64,000 bases of DNA, from positions 39,627-103,626 of the forward strand of contig NZ_JAJGSX010000032.1 in the NCBI RefSeq assembly GCF_021245725.1. Direction: 5' to 3'. Numbering within the stretch: position 1 is the first letter of the stretch; each line of letters opens with the position of its first letter. Below the pieces are notes generated by a model that was not told the DNA's origin, did not search any database, and saw only the letters and a list, made by a program, of their open reading frames with translations. This document shows positions 1 to 8,591 of the stretch, one piece after another. The stretch is from Pseudonocardia sp. TRM90224. GTDB taxonomy: Bacteria; Actinomycetota; Actinomycetes; Mycobacteriales; Pseudonocardiaceae. The translations under genes were made by a program, and so were the position numbers.

Positions 1-64
1 TCGCGCTGCGGGTCGGGTGGCCTGCCCGGTCTGCGTTCCACGTCACCATCCTGCCAGGAACGAA

Positions 65-83
65 AAACGACACAGCGTCGTTT
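65..83. promoter_or_regulatory. inverted repeat upstream of terC
   Basis: Perfect 7-bp arms (AAACGAC and its reverse complement) around a 5-base loop, ending 31 bases before the terC start codon. It could be an operator or a weak hairpin. No yybP-ykoY-like riboswitch is recognisable in the 114 bases available. Confidence 0.35.
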
Positions 84-114
84 CCTAAGGGACTGCCGTC
101 GGAGGAGGAAGCTT

Positions 115-1284
115 GTGGACGTGTCCGCCCTGGTGTGGGGCCTGACGATCGCCGGGATCGTCGGACTCCTGCTGTTCGACTTCGTGTTCCACGTGCGCAA
201 GGCGCACACGCCCACGCTGCGCGAGGCCGCGATCTGGTCGTCCATTTACGTCGGGCTGGCCATCGTGTTCGGCTTCGGCGTGTGGTACTTCGGTGGCGCC
301 GCGATGGGGACCGAGTACTTCGCCGGCTATGTCACCGAGAAGGCGTTGAGCGTCGACAACCTCTTCGTCTTCCTCGTGATCATGGCGAGCTTCAAGGTGC
401 CGCGCGCCGACCAGCAGAAGGTGCTGCTGTTCGGCATCGTGTTCGCGCTGATCGCCCGCAGCGCGTTCATCTTCGCCGGGGTCGCGCTGATCAACACGTT
501 CTCGTGGGTCTTCTACCTCTTCGGCGCCATCTTGCTGTGGACGGCCGTCAGCCTGCTGCGCGAGGACGATGAGGGCACGGAGGCGGACAACTTCGTCATC
601 CGCTTCGCCCGCCGACACCTCCGCACATCCGAGCACTACGATGGCGACAAGCTGTTCACGGTCGAGAACGGCCGCCGGGTGCTCACTCCGATGCTGCTGG
701 TCATGGTCGCCATCGGTGGCACCGACCTGCTGTTCGCGCTCGACTCGATCCCGGCGATCTTCGGCCTGACGTCGGACGCGTACATCGTGTTCACCGCCAC
801 GGCGTTCTCACTGATGGGTCTGCGTCAGCTGTTCTTCCTCATCGACGGTTTGCTCGACCGGCTCGTCTACCTGTCCTACGGCCTTGCCACGATCCTCGGG
901 TTCATCGGCGTCAAGCTCGTGCTGCACGCGCTGCACGAGAACTCCTTGCCGTTCGTCAACGGCGGGCAGCCGTTGCCGGTGTGGGAGATCAGCACGGGGC
1001 TCTCGCTGGCGGTCATCGTCGGGGTACTGGCGATCACCGTGATCGCGTCGCTGATCAGCCCGGCAGGGAGAGCGAAGACCGTCGAGACGACGTTGCGCAA
1101 GCACGCCCGCAACGCCGTCGACGAGGAGCTGCCGGAAGCCGACCGGGCCGTTGCCTACCGCGCCCTGGTAGAAGCCGAACGACTCGTCCCGGCGCTGCCC
1201 GGCAAGGGCCGGGCAGCGATCCAGGAGCATGAGGAACTGGCAGCGCTCGTCGCGTCGGCGCACCGACAGCACGCGGAGGTCTGA
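115..1284 (+). CDS. TerC/Alx family integral membrane protein
   Basis: 389-residue polytopic membrane protein of the TerC family, which in other bacteria is linked to tellurite resistance and to manganese or other metal-ion export. About nine hydrophobic segments are visible. The family's intramembrane acidic residues are present in the EKALSVDNLF stretch (Glu75, Asp81) and in GTDLLFALDSIPA (Asp204, Asp210). A hydrophilic tail of roughly 60 residues follows the last membrane segment. The GTG start is chosen because GGAGGAGGAA lies 5 bases upstream. It stands alone and converges on the lyase gene downstream. The transported ion cannot be told from sequence. Confidence 0.9.
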   Translation: MDVSALVWGLTIAGIVGLLLFDFVFHVRKAHTPTLREAAIWSSIYVGLAIVFGFGVWYFGGAAMGTEYFAGYVTEKALSVDNLFVFLVIMASFKVPRADQQKVLLFGIVFALIARSAFIFAGVALINTFSWVFYLFGAILLWTAVSLLREDDEGTEADNFVIRFARRHLRTSEHYDGDKLFTVENGRRVLTPMLLVMVAIGGTDLLFALDSIPAIFGLTSDAYIVFTATAFSLMGLRQLFFLIDGLLDRLVYLSYGLATILGFIGVKLVLHALHENSLPFVNGGQPLPVWEISTGLSLAVIVGVLAITVIASLISPAGRAKTVETTLRKHARNAVDEELPEADRAVAYRALVEAERLVPALPGKGRAAIQEHEELAALVASAHRQHAEV

Positions 1285-1386
1285 TCGCCTGGCCGTCCGG
1301 CGGGAGGCTCCGCCGTGGACCTGTCGTTCCCGCAGGCCGACGAGCACTGGACCGGTGATCAGCCGGCGAGTCCGAGCCGCGCGCAG

Positions 1387-1425
1387 GTTGTCAGAGAGCA
1401 GCGTTGAGGGCGCTTTCCAGGTCGG
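1387..1425. repeat. copy A of a short direct repeat (3' end of lyase gene)
   Basis: The last 12 codons of the lyase gene plus a few bases. The sequence recurs at 12718-12754 in the same orientation: the first 24 bases are identical, then a 2-base deletion in the distant copy, then 13 more identical bases. The distant copy lies in non-coding DNA. Confidence 0.75.
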
Positions 1426-2518
1426 TCTCGAGGTCGGTCGGGTCCTCGATGCCCACGGAGATGCGCAGGACGTCGGGCTCGTCGATCCAGTCGACGAGGC
1501 TGGCGGTGTCGCCGAGGCTGGTCGCGCGCACGATCAGCGCGAACGCGTCGTAGACGGCGGCCTTGCGCGCGGGTTCGCGCAGTCGGATCGAGAGCATGCC
1601 GCCGAACCCGGCGCCGCCGGTCAGGCGCATCGCCCGCTCGCGGTTCGGGCCGGGCAGGCCGGGGTAGGCCACGTGCGCGACGGCCGGGTGTGCGACCGCA
1701 ACCTGGGCGAGGCGCTGCGCCGATGCCGACGCGCGGGTCATCCGCAGCGGCAGCGTGCGCATGCCGTCGATGATCGCGGCAGCGGTGTGCGGGCTGATCG
1801 TCGACCCGAGAGTGCGGCGCAGCGCCGCGACCCGTGCCACGAGTTCCTCCCCGCCCGCCACCGCGCCCGCGACAGCCCGCCCGTGCCCGGACAGGTACTT
1901 CGTGGCGCTCTGCACGACGAGGTCGGCGCCCAGCTCTATCGGCCGCACCAGCACGGGCGAGGCGAACGTGTTGTCGACGACGACGGGGACGCCGCGCTCG
2001 TGCGCCGCCGCGACCAGCGCGGGCACGTCGAGCACGTCCAGGCCCGGGTTGGTGAACGTCTCGAAGAAGACCGCGCGGGTGTCGGGCCGGAGCGCGGCCG
2101 GCAATGCCGCCGGCGCGCGGAAGTCGGCGAAGGTGACGGTCGCGCCGAACGCGGGGAGGTCGTGCTCCAGCAGGTCCCGGGTGGCGATGAACAGCTGGTC
2201 GGAGGCCACCACGTGGCCACCGCCGCGCAGCAGCGCGAGCAGCGTGGTGCTGATCGCCGCCATCCCCGAGGCGAACGCCAGCGCCCGCGGCGCCGAGTCG
2301 GCGTCGGCCAGCACCTTCTCCAGGGACGCAACGGTCGGGTTCTGCAGGCGCGTGTAGAACAGCGTGCCGGCCGGGTCGGCGACGGCGCGAGTGTGCGCCA
2401 CGTGGTCGTCCAGCACGAACGCCGCCGTGTCGAAAACGGGGGTGCCGACGGCGCCGAGCGGGTGCGGCCCCGCCCCGTGCACCAGCCGGGTCGCCAGGTC
2501 GTGCTCCTCCCCCATCAC
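1391..2518 (-). CDS. PLP-dependent Cys/Met metabolism enzyme (gamma-synthase/lyase family)
   Basis: 375 residues, fold type I PLP enzyme of the cystathionine gamma-synthase / methionine gamma-lyase family. Visible landmarks are YTRLQNPT (residues 55-62, phosphate and substrate contacts), SGMAAIS (84-90), the cofactor-binding Asp182 in VVDNTFASP, and the Schiff-base lysine Lys207 in SATKYLSGHGR. Members perform C-S bond formation or cleavage on cysteine or homocysteine derivatives; synthase and lyase cannot be separated here. The GTG start at 2518 overlaps the stop of the upstream amidohydrolase gene, so the two are translationally coupled; an ATG one codon later is possible. As last gene of an importer-deacylase operon, a catabolic C-S lyase role is more likely than methionine synthesis. 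Confidence 0.88.
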   Translation of the reverse strand: MMGEEHDLATRLVHGAGPHPLGAVGTPVFDTAAFVLDDHVAHTRAVADPAGTLFYTRLQNPTVASLEKVLADADSAPRALAFASGMAAISTTLLALLRGGGHVVASDQLFIATRDLLEHDLPAFGATVTFADFRAPAALPAALRPDTRAVFFETFTNPGLDVLDVPALVAAAHERGVPVVVDNTFASPVLVRPIELGADLVVQSATKYLSGHGRAVAGAVAGGEELVARVAALRRTLGSTISPHTAAAIIDGMRTLPLRMTRASASAQRLAQVAVAHPAVAHVAYPGLPGPNRERAMRLTGGAGFGGMLSIRLREPARKAAVYDAFALIVRATSLGDTASLVDWIDEPDVLRISVGIEDPTDLETDLESALNAAL

Positions 2519-3726
2519 ACGGCCCCGAGCAGCGCCGGCACGTCCACCACTCCACCGGCCGCCGCGAACTCCGCGGCGACCTGCTGCCGCAGTCCTGCGT
2601 CGACGAGCACGTCCACCGCGGTGCGGGCCAACCCCACCGCCCCGTCGACGACCGCACGGTCACCGCGCGATGAGACCGCGCATGCCGCGAAACCCTCGGT
2701 GTGCGGAGCGACGTCCGCGTCCGAGATCGCGACGAACGGGTGGATGGCGGGCACCCGCAGGCTCACGTTGCCCAGATCGGTGGAGCCGCCACGCGGCCCG
2801 TCCGGCACGACGGCACGCCCGCGCGCGGCCATGTGCGCCTGGAACCGCGTGGCCAGCGCGGTGTTGCTGCGGATCGGCAGGCAGGGCTGGATGCGGTCCC
2901 ACACGGCGTCCAGTCGGGTCTCGGTGATCATCGCTGCACCCTGGAGGATGCGCTGCACCCGCCGGCTGAGCTCGACCAGCGTCTCGACCTCCGGCGAGCG
3001 GACCAAGAGCCGCAGCGACGCCCGCGCCGGAACCACGTTCGCCACCTGCCCACCCTCGGTGATCACGCCGTGGACGCGGTCCTCGGGCGGGATGTGCTGG
3101 CGCAGCGCCGCCACGCCCTGGTATGCGGCCACGACGGCGTCGAGCGCGTTGCGCCCGGCCTCGGGTCGCGCCGACGCGTGCGCCGGCACGCCGTGGTAGG
3201 TCGCCTCGACCGAGCGCAGCCCGATGGCCCGCCCGTTCGCGACATCGTGGTCACCGGGGCCCGGGTGCAGCATCACTACGGCGTCGAGCCCGTCGAAGGC
3301 GCCGGCCCGCGCCATGATCTCCTTGCCGCTGCCGTTCTCCTCGGCCGGCGTGCCGTAGAGCACGACCGAGCCGCCGGTCTCCGCGACGACCTCGGCCACG
3401 CCGAGGAACGCGCCCACCGCCGCGGACCCGATCACGTTGTGCCCGCACGCGTGGCCGATGCCCGGCAGCGCGTCGTACTCGGCGAGGATCCCCACGCGCG
3501 GGCCCACCCCGCCAGCCCTCGCACGGAAGGCCGTGTCGAGGCCGTAGCACCCGACCTCGACGTCGTGCGGAGCCAGCGCTCGGACGATCGCGGTCACCGA
3601 CTCGTGCTCGGCGAATCCGAGCTCGGCCGCGGCATGGATCTCGTGGCTCAGCGCCACGAGCCGGTCGGCCAATGCCTCGATCCGGGCCGCTGCCCGGGTC
3701 CCGGCCCGCTCCCCCAGCTGCTGCAT
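2515..3726 (-). CDS. M20-family metal-dependent amidohydrolase (N-acyl/peptide hydrolase)
   Basis: 403 residues of the M20 amidohydrolase family (AbgA/AbgB, IAA-amino-acid hydrolase and Xaa-Arg dipeptidase relatives). The metal site is visible as GHACGHN (91-97) and the catalytic and metal glutamates as PAEENG (Glu129, Glu130). Such enzymes remove acyl or aminoacyl groups from amino acids in the cytoplasm. The ATG start has GAGGAG 6 bases upstream. It begins 9 bases after the ATPase gene and overlaps the lyase gene by 4 bases, which suggests it processes the imported compound before the PLP enzyme acts. The exact acyl group is unknown. Confidence 0.87.
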   Translation of the reverse strand: MQQLGERAGTRAAARIEALADRLVALSHEIHAAAELGFAEHESVTAIVRALAPHDVEVGCYGLDTAFRARAGGVGPRVGILAEYDALPGIGHACGHNVIGSAAVGAFLGVAEVVAETGGSVVLYGTPAEENGSGKEIMARAGAFDGLDAVVMLHPGPGDHDVANGRAIGLRSVEATYHGVPAHASARPEAGRNALDAVVAAYQGVAALRQHIPPEDRVHGVITEGGQVANVVPARASLRLLVRSPEVETLVELSRRVQRILQGAAMITETRLDAVWDRIQPCLPIRSNTALATRFQAHMAARGRAVVPDGPRGGSTDLGNVSLRVPAIHPFVAISDADVAPHTEGFAACAVSSRGDRAVVDGAVGLARTAVDVLVDAGLRQQVAAEFAAAGGVVDVPALLGAV

Positions 3727-3735
3727 CCGTACTCC

Positions 3736-4521
3736 TCAGAGGACCTTCGCCAGGAAGGCCCGCGTGCGATCGTGGGTGGGCGCGCCGATGACCTGCTCGG
3801 GTGGCCCCTGCTCGACGATCAGGCCGTCGTCGAGGAACACCGCCCGCGTCGCGACGTTGCGGGCGAACCCCATCTCATGGGTCACCACGATCATCGTCAT
3901 GCCCGACGCCGCGAGGTCGCGCATCACGTCGAGGACCTCCCCGACCAGCTCCGGATCCAGCGCCGAGGTCGGCTCGTCGAACAGCATCAGAGCCGGCTCC
4001 ATCGCCAACGCCCTCGCGATCGCGACCCGCTGCTGCTGCCCGCCCGACAGCTGCCCCGGATAGGCGTCGGCCTTCGCGCTGAGCCCGACCCGCTCGAGCA
4101 GCGTCCGCGCCGCGGCCTGCGCAGCGGCGCGCCCGACCCGCTTGACCCGCACCGGTGCGAGCGTGACGTTGTCCAGCACCGTCATGTGCGGGAACAGGTT
4201 GAACTGCTGGAACACCATGCCGATCCGGGAGCGGCGCTCCGCGACCTCGGTCGGGGCCGCCTCGTGCACCCGCCCATCGCGGACGTTCCCGCCCACGAGC
4301 ATCCCGTCGACCAGCACGAACCCGCGATCAGGCTGCTCGAGGTGGTTGATGCAGCGCAGCATCGTCGACTTGCCCGACCCGGAGGCGCCGAGCAGGCACA
4401 CCACCTCGCCGCGACCGATCGTCAGGTCGATGCCCTGCAGCACCTCGATCGGGCCGAAGCTCTTGTGCAGATCGCGGATCTCCACGATCGGAGGGTCCGC
4501 ACGCAGGGCAGGCTCAGGCAC
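3736..4521 (-). CDS. polar amino acid ABC transporter, ATP-binding protein
   Basis: 261-residue ATPase of the GlnQ/HisP class. Walker A GASGSGKST (45-53), Q-loop near FQQFNLFPH, signature LSGGQQQRVAIARAL and Walker B LMLFDEPTSALDP are all intact. It would power uptake through the permease encoded immediately upstream. The GTG start lies inside the 3' end of the permease gene (8-base overlap), a typical arrangement of amino acid importers. Specificity is set by the binding protein, not visible here. Confidence 0.95.
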   Translation of the reverse strand: MPEPALRADPPIVEIRDLHKSFGPIEVLQGIDLTIGRGEVVCLLGASGSGKSTMLRCINHLEQPDRGFVLVDGMLVGGNVRDGRVHEAAPTEVAERRSRIGMVFQQFNLFPHMTVLDNVTLAPVRVKRVGRAAAQAAARTLLERVGLSAKADAYPGQLSGGQQQRVAIARALAMEPALMLFDEPTSALDPELVGEVLDVMRDLAASGMTMIVVTHEMGFARNVATRAVFLDDGLIVEQGPPEQVIGAPTHDRTRAFLAKVL

Positions 4522-5407
4522 GGTCGTCCTCCAGCCTGCTGATCCCGCGGCCGAAGCGGCGTTCGAGGCGGGACTGCCCGTAGGTCAGCAACGTGGTGAG
4601 CGCGAGGTACCAGATGCTCGCGACGAGCAGCAACGCGATCTGGCGGTAGTTGCGGGCGTAGATCTCGGTGACCGAGCCGAGGAGGTCGGCGACCCCGATG
4701 ACCAGCACCACCGACGTCATCTTCAGCATCGAGATGACCTGGTTGCCGATCGGCGGGATGATCACCCGCATCGCCTGCGGGAGGATCACGAACCGCAGCG
4801 TCTCCGCGTGCCCCAGACCCAGCGTCCGGGCCGCCTCCGTCTGCCCCGACGGCACGCTCAGCAACCCGCCCCGCACGATCTCTGCCATGTAGGCCGCCTC
4901 GTTGAGCCCCAGCCCCAGCACAGCTGCCGCGAAGATCGGGACAACCGCGTTGGTGTCCCAGCTGACCAGGAACAGACCACCAGGCAAGCCGATCCCGACC
5001 CGCGGGAACAGCGACGCGGCGAACCCCCAGAACAACACCTGCACCAGCACCGGGGTGCCACGGAAGAACCAGATGTAGGACCAGGCCGCGCCGCGGGCCA
5101 GCCCGCTGCGCGACTGCCGCAGCACCGCCAGCACCACACCCAGCACCAGACCGATCACCATCGCGTAGACGGTCAGCTCGAGCGTCACCAGCACGCCTTC
5201 GAGCACGTTGGTGTCGAACAGGTACCGCGCCACGATCGGCCAGTCGAAGTTCGGGTTGACCACCAGTTCGACAACGGCGGCGACGACGAGCAGCGCCACC
5301 ACGACGTTGAGCAGGGTCGCGCCGATCCGGCGGCGCCGCACAAGGCGGGTGTCGGCCATCCCGGCCAACTGCTCGGCGTCGACGCGCATGGCAGCGCCGG
5401 TCGTCAC
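4514..5407 (-). CDS. polar amino acid ABC transporter, permease
   Basis: Up to 297 residues (290 if the ATG seven codons later is used). Membrane-spanning permease of the HisM/GlnP type with the cytoplasmic coupling EAA-like region around LGLGHAETLRFVILPQA. A single permease gene implies a homodimeric channel. The GTG at 5407 forms a GTGA overlap with the stop of the binding-protein gene, supporting coupled translation. Confidence 0.93.
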   Translation of the reverse strand: MTTGAAMRVDAEQLAGMADTRLVRRRRIGATLLNVVVALLVVAAVVELVVNPNFDWPIVARYLFDTNVLEGVLVTLELTVYAMVIGLVLGVVLAVLRQSRSGLARGAAWSYIWFFRGTPVLVQVLFWGFAASLFPRVGIGLPGGLFLVSWDTNAVVPIFAAAVLGLGLNEAAYMAEIVRGGLLSVPSGQTEAARTLGLGHAETLRFVILPQAMRVIIPPIGNQVISMLKMTSVVLVIGVADLLGSVTEIYARNYRQIALLLVASIWYLALTTLLTYGQSRLERRFGRGISRLEDDRA

Positions 5408-6363
5408 GTCGGCTCCGCCGGGTTCACCTCGGCGGCCGGCACCGCGCTGGCCGAGATGCCCCAGCGGTCGAGGATGTTGGCGTAGGTGCCGTCGGCGATG
5501 AGCGCGTTGTAGGTGGCCGCCAGCGCATCCGCGAGTTCGGTGGCGTCCTTCGGCGTGGCGACGCCGACCGGCCGCGGCGCGATCAGGATCGACGAGATCG
5601 CCTCGAACAGTTCGGGCTGCACGCGGGCCTGGTAGGCGGTGAGGGTGTTGTCGGCGAGCGCAGCGTCTGCACGGCCGGTGGCCAGCGCCTGGTTGACGTT
5701 GGTCTGCTGTGGGATGAGCAGCGGGACGATCACGGGCCTACCGGCCGTCGCACATTCGGCCTGAAGGTTCTCCAGCACGGTTTGAGCCTGGAAGGTGCCG
5801 GTCTGCGCGGTCACGGTGCGTCCGCACAGGTCCGTCGCCGCCGCGATGCCTGCCGCGTTGCCCTTCTTCACCAGCACCGAAGTGCCGCCGTTCATGAACG
5901 TGACGATGTTGAGCACCTGGAGCCGCTCGGCCGACACGTTCCATCCGGACCAGCTGGCGTCGAACCGGTGCGCCTTGAGCCCGGCCAGCATGCCGTCGAA
6001 GGGCACCTCGACCCACTTCACGTCGAGGCCGGTCTTGGCCTTCACCGCGGCCGCGAAGTCCGCGCTGATGCCGACGATCGTGCCCTGCGCGTCCTTGAAC
6101 GTGCTGGGCGGGTACGTCGGGTCGGCGGCCAGGGTGAGCACCCCGGACGCACGGATCGCGTCGGGGAACCGCGCGAGCAGCCCGTCGTCCTGCTGCCCCT
6201 TGATCTGCAGGGGGATCTCCGGCATTCCGGACCGCTCCACCCCCCGGCCGGCGGCGTGTTCCGCGCCGGGGTCGTTGCTGCATGCAGCGGTCCCGATGAC
6301 CGCGAGCGCCGCGGCGGCGAGCATCGCCGCGCGCACCCTCCAGTGCCGTCGTCTCACGTCCAC
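5404..6363 (-). CDS. amino acid ABC transporter substrate-binding lipoprotein
   Basis: 319 residues. A signal peptide with arginines (VRRRH) and hydrophobic core ends in the lipobox IGTAAC, so Cys28 would be lipidated and the protein anchored outside the membrane. The rest has family-3 solute-binding features (GVLTLAADPTYPPSTF, then GISADFAAAVK). First gene of the importer operon, facing the GntR regulator; the 131-bp gap to that gene holds the inverted repeat at 6443-6470. The ligand is not predictable; the downstream enzymes suggest an N-acylated or S-substituted amino acid. Confidence 0.92.
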   Translation of the reverse strand: MDVRRRHWRVRAAMLAAAALAVIGTAACSNDPGAEHAAGRGVERSGMPEIPLQIKGQQDDGLLARFPDAIRASGVLTLAADPTYPPSTFKDAQGTIVGISADFAAAVKAKTGLDVKWVEVPFDGMLAGLKAHRFDASWSGWNVSAERLQVLNIVTFMNGGTSVLVKKGNAAGIAAATDLCGRTVTAQTGTFQAQTVLENLQAECATAGRPVIVPLLIPQQTNVNQALATGRADAALADNTLTAYQARVQPELFEAISSILIAPRPVGVATPKDATELADALAATYNALIADGTYANILDRWGISASAVPAAEVNPAEPT

Positions 6364-6442
6364 TCCTCACGTGGCAGGTCGCCGGCGACACCGGCGAGTG
6401 GCGCTGAGTGGACGGAAAGATAATACTTATGATTCTTCGTTG

Positions 6443-6470
6443 CAAGGTAGTCCGAACACGGACTACCTTG
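6443..6470. promoter_or_regulatory. operator: perfect 12-bp inverted repeat between importer operon and GntR gene
   Basis: Arm CAAGGTAGTCCG and its exact reverse complement are separated by 4 bases. It lies 24 bases before the regulator start and about 80 bases before the binding-protein start, so it can control both directions. The adjacent FadR-type regulator is the obvious ligand-responsive binder (inference). Confidence 0.75.
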
Positions 6471-6494
6471 GGCAAGATCGGGAGGGGGACATGG

Positions 6495-7250
6495 ATGGGC
6501 AGGCTCAGCGAGCAGGTGGTGGCGTCGATGCGCCGCTCGATCGTGCACAACGAGTGGGCGGCGGGCAGCCGGCTGCCCACCGCCGAGGCCCTCGCGGAGT
6601 CGCTGGGGGTCTCCCGCAGCGTCGTCCGCGACGCACTGCGCACCCTGTCCTCGATGGGACTGGTCGAGGTCCGGCACGGGCACGGGATCTTCGTGGCCGT
6701 CCCCCGCGACGACGTCCTGACCACCGCATTGACCCTGCGCATGCAGCGTTCCGACCTCACGATCGGTGACGTACTCGAGGCCCGCGTCGCACTGGAGTCG
6801 ACGCTCGCCGCGGAGGCCGCGCACACCGGCGGCCCGGAGACCTGGAAGCCGATACGGGCACACCTGGGGGCGTTCGAGGACGCCGTGCGGGCCGCCGACT
6901 GGCCCGTCGCGCACGCCGAGCACCTGCGCTTCCACCTCGGCATCGTGCGGGCCCTCGGCCTGCCGGCCCTGGAGCTGCTGATCGAACCCCTGCAGGAGCT
7001 GATCATCATCAGCTCCATACCGCCGAACCCGGAGAGCGGCGAGCAGTGGGGCATCGGCTCGCACGACCGGATCATCGAGGCGCTCGAGAACGGCGACCCG
7101 GGGGCGGCGCGCGCGGCCGTGCGCGAGCACTTCGCCTACACACGGTCGCCGTGGTACGTCGAGTACGGGCGCACCCTGTTCCGCGACGTGCAGATCGCCC
7201 ACGAACGGCGCGCGAGCAACGCGCGACCGGGCATCACGAACGCTCGATGA
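6495..7250 (+). CDS. GntR/FadR-family transcriptional regulator
   Basis: 251 residues: N-terminal winged helix-turn-helix (about residues 5-70, including LPTAEALAESLGVSRSVVRD) and a C-terminal FCD-type helical ligand domain (about 80-225) with the metal-binding type histidines of that family. The ATG at 6495 is preferred over an in-frame upstream ATG because a GGAGGGGG ribosome site sits 6 bases before it and the upstream codons would cover the operator. It faces the importer-amidohydrolase-lyase operon and probably represses it until substrate binds (inference from placement). Confidence 0.88.
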   Translation: MGRLSEQVVASMRRSIVHNEWAAGSRLPTAEALAESLGVSRSVVRDALRTLSSMGLVEVRHGHGIFVAVPRDDVLTTALTLRMQRSDLTIGDVLEARVALESTLAAEAAHTGGPETWKPIRAHLGAFEDAVRAADWPVAHAEHLRFHLGIVRALGLPALELLIEPLQELIIISSIPPNPESGEQWGIGSHDRIIEALENGDPGAARAAVREHFAYTRSPWYVEYGRTLFRDVQIAHERRASNARPGITNAR

Positions 7251-7336
7251 ACCGCCGCGCCGTTCGGCGTGCCGGTCATCGAAGACCAGCGTTCTGCGCG
7301 CCAGGTGATTCCGCGATCAGCGATCGCGATGAACGA

Positions 7337-7933
7337 TCACCAAGGCCAGCGTCCAGCGACGGCGTCGACGGTGTCCTCCATCGACACCACGACGAAGTCC
7401 AGGTCGGAGTCGCAGAAAGCGAGGGTCGGCCCCGCAACGGAGACCAGCTCCACGACCGCCGACAGAACTGCGGCGCCGGCCGGCTTGCGGAACGAGACAC
7501 ATCCGATCCGTACGTCCGGCGCAAGCGGACCGGTGTCACGTTCGTCTGCGCGATGGAGAGAGATCTCCCCAAGGTCGTGCCCACCGATGGCGTCGCACTC
7601 GGCCGGCATCTGGCACGACGGGAGGATGGAGCTCTGGTCGATGCCCTCGATGTCGAACCAGGGCGTTCCGTGGCCGCCCGACCGACGGAGTGCGCTGACC
7701 ACGTCCGCAGCCGTCGGCAGGTCGCTCGGTCCGGGGGCCAGATCCAGCCTTCCGAACACACGTCCCGATCCGATCCAGTCCCGCCCGCCATCCATAGCCA
7801 ACGCGTGGTGCAACGGCATCGCGAAGATCGACCAACTCAAGCCCATCTTGGCGAGATCACCACACATGCCCGGATCGAGGTCGACAGAATCAGGGGTGCC
7901 AACACGTTCGTATGCTTGTCCCCCTGGAAGCAC
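7337..7933 (-). CDS. hypothetical protein
   Basis: Up to 198 residues, not recognised. Composition looks like a folded protein: the C-terminal third alternates hydrophobic strands and acidic loops (VVELVSVAGPTLAFCD, DLDFVVVSMEDTVDAVAG). No signal peptide or membrane segment. The start is uncertain: the GTG at 7933 lacks a good ribosome site, and internal ATG codons at 7867 or 7846 are alternatives. The gene stands alone between the GntR regulator and the YciI gene. No function proposed. Confidence 0.45.
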   Translation of the reverse strand: MLPGGQAYERVGTPDSVDLDPGMCGDLAKMGLSWSIFAMPLHHALAMDGGRDWIGSGRVFGRLDLAPGPSDLPTAADVVSALRRSGGHGTPWFDIEGIDQSSILPSCQMPAECDAIGGHDLGEISLHRADERDTGPLAPDVRIGCVSFRKPAGAAVLSAVVELVSVAGPTLAFCDSDLDFVVVSMEDTVDAVAGRWPW

Positions 7934-8154
7934 AGGAAGTTGGCAGATTTGGACGAGGCCGACGATGCGTGGTACGGCGGCTTGTGCTGACTACTTGCGG
8001 AAGATTCGGGACGCTGCTCAACGTGAAAGGTTCGTGTACCCCCGGCTTGTGAGCCGGCCGTGGTGACGGTCGTCGAAGCGGGCGTCAGGGGTGACCCGTC
8101 CGGCAGCCCGGGACCTGGTTCGTAAGGACCCACTATCTCGACCGAGCCGTGGCA

Positions 8155-8199
8155 CGAGAACACCCGCCGAACCCTACGACGGTTCGGCGGGTGTTCTCG
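8155..8199 (-). terminator. strong hairpin after the YciI gene
   Basis: Perfect 19-bp inverted repeat (arms begin CGAGAACACC) with a 7-base loop, starting 18 bases beyond the YciI stop codon on the minus strand. There is no long U-tract, as usual in actinomycetes. It may also stop plus-strand transcription. Confidence 0.8.
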
Positions 8200-8216
8200 G
8201 GTCGGGATCGGGAGGC

Positions 8217-8591
8217 CTACTCCGGCGCGGACTGCAGGGCGCGGACCTCGATCCGGGACTGCAGGGCGGCCGAGCACTGCTCGGCCCATACGAGTGCCGC
8301 CTCCTGGTCGGCCGCTTCGATGATCCAGAAGCCGCCCACGTACTGGTCGGCCTTCACGAACGGCTCCGGGGTACGCGCAGGACCGGCGCTCGTCGTCTCG
8401 ACCGTGATCGCGGTCGACGAGGGCTCCAAACCGCCCGCAGTGACGAACGCACCGGCCTCGTTCAGGTCGGTGTTGAACTTTTCCACCGCGGCCATCACTG
8501 CTTCCAGCTCCGCGGGGTCCAAGTCCTGCAACGACTCCATTGTCGGCTCACAGGCGGTGTCATGCGGAAGGGTCAGGAAGTACTGGGTCAT
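8217..8591 (-). CDS. YciI-like (YCII-related/DGPF family) protein
   Basis: 124 residues of the small YCII-related family: a ferredoxin-like fold in which the start MTQYFLTLPHD and the stretch ADQYVGGFWIIEAADQEAALVWAE are characteristic. These proteins are often dimeric; most are uncharacterised and often sit beside sigma-70 ECF factors or small enzymes. The ATG at 8591 has GGAG about 10 bases upstream; an ATG five codons earlier is possible. Single-gene unit ending in a strong hairpin. A second family member lies at 26340-26684. Confidence 0.75.
   Translation of the reverse strand: MTQYFLTLPHDTACEPTMESLQDLDPAELEAVMAAVEKFNTDLNEAGAFVTAGGLEPSSTAITVETTSAGPARTPEPFVKADQYVGGFWIIEAADQEAALVWAEQCSAALQSRIEVRALQSAPE

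Noticed and set aside
1..114. Manganese (yybP-ykoY) riboswitch upstream of terC
   Set aside because: Common before terC-like genes in other bacteria, but no matching conserved core is visible; only a 7-bp hairpin is present.
1229..3199. Very long plus-strand open frame opposite the lyase and amidohydrolase genes
   Set aside because: Arg/Gly/His-rich composition with no family features; a typical antisense artefact of GC-rich coding DNA.
2515..3726. M20 enzyme as an indole-3-acetate-amino acid hydrolase feeding the iac island
   Set aside because: Family resemblance allows it, but it is 25 kb away and coupled to an amino acid importer and a C-S lyase, which explain it better.
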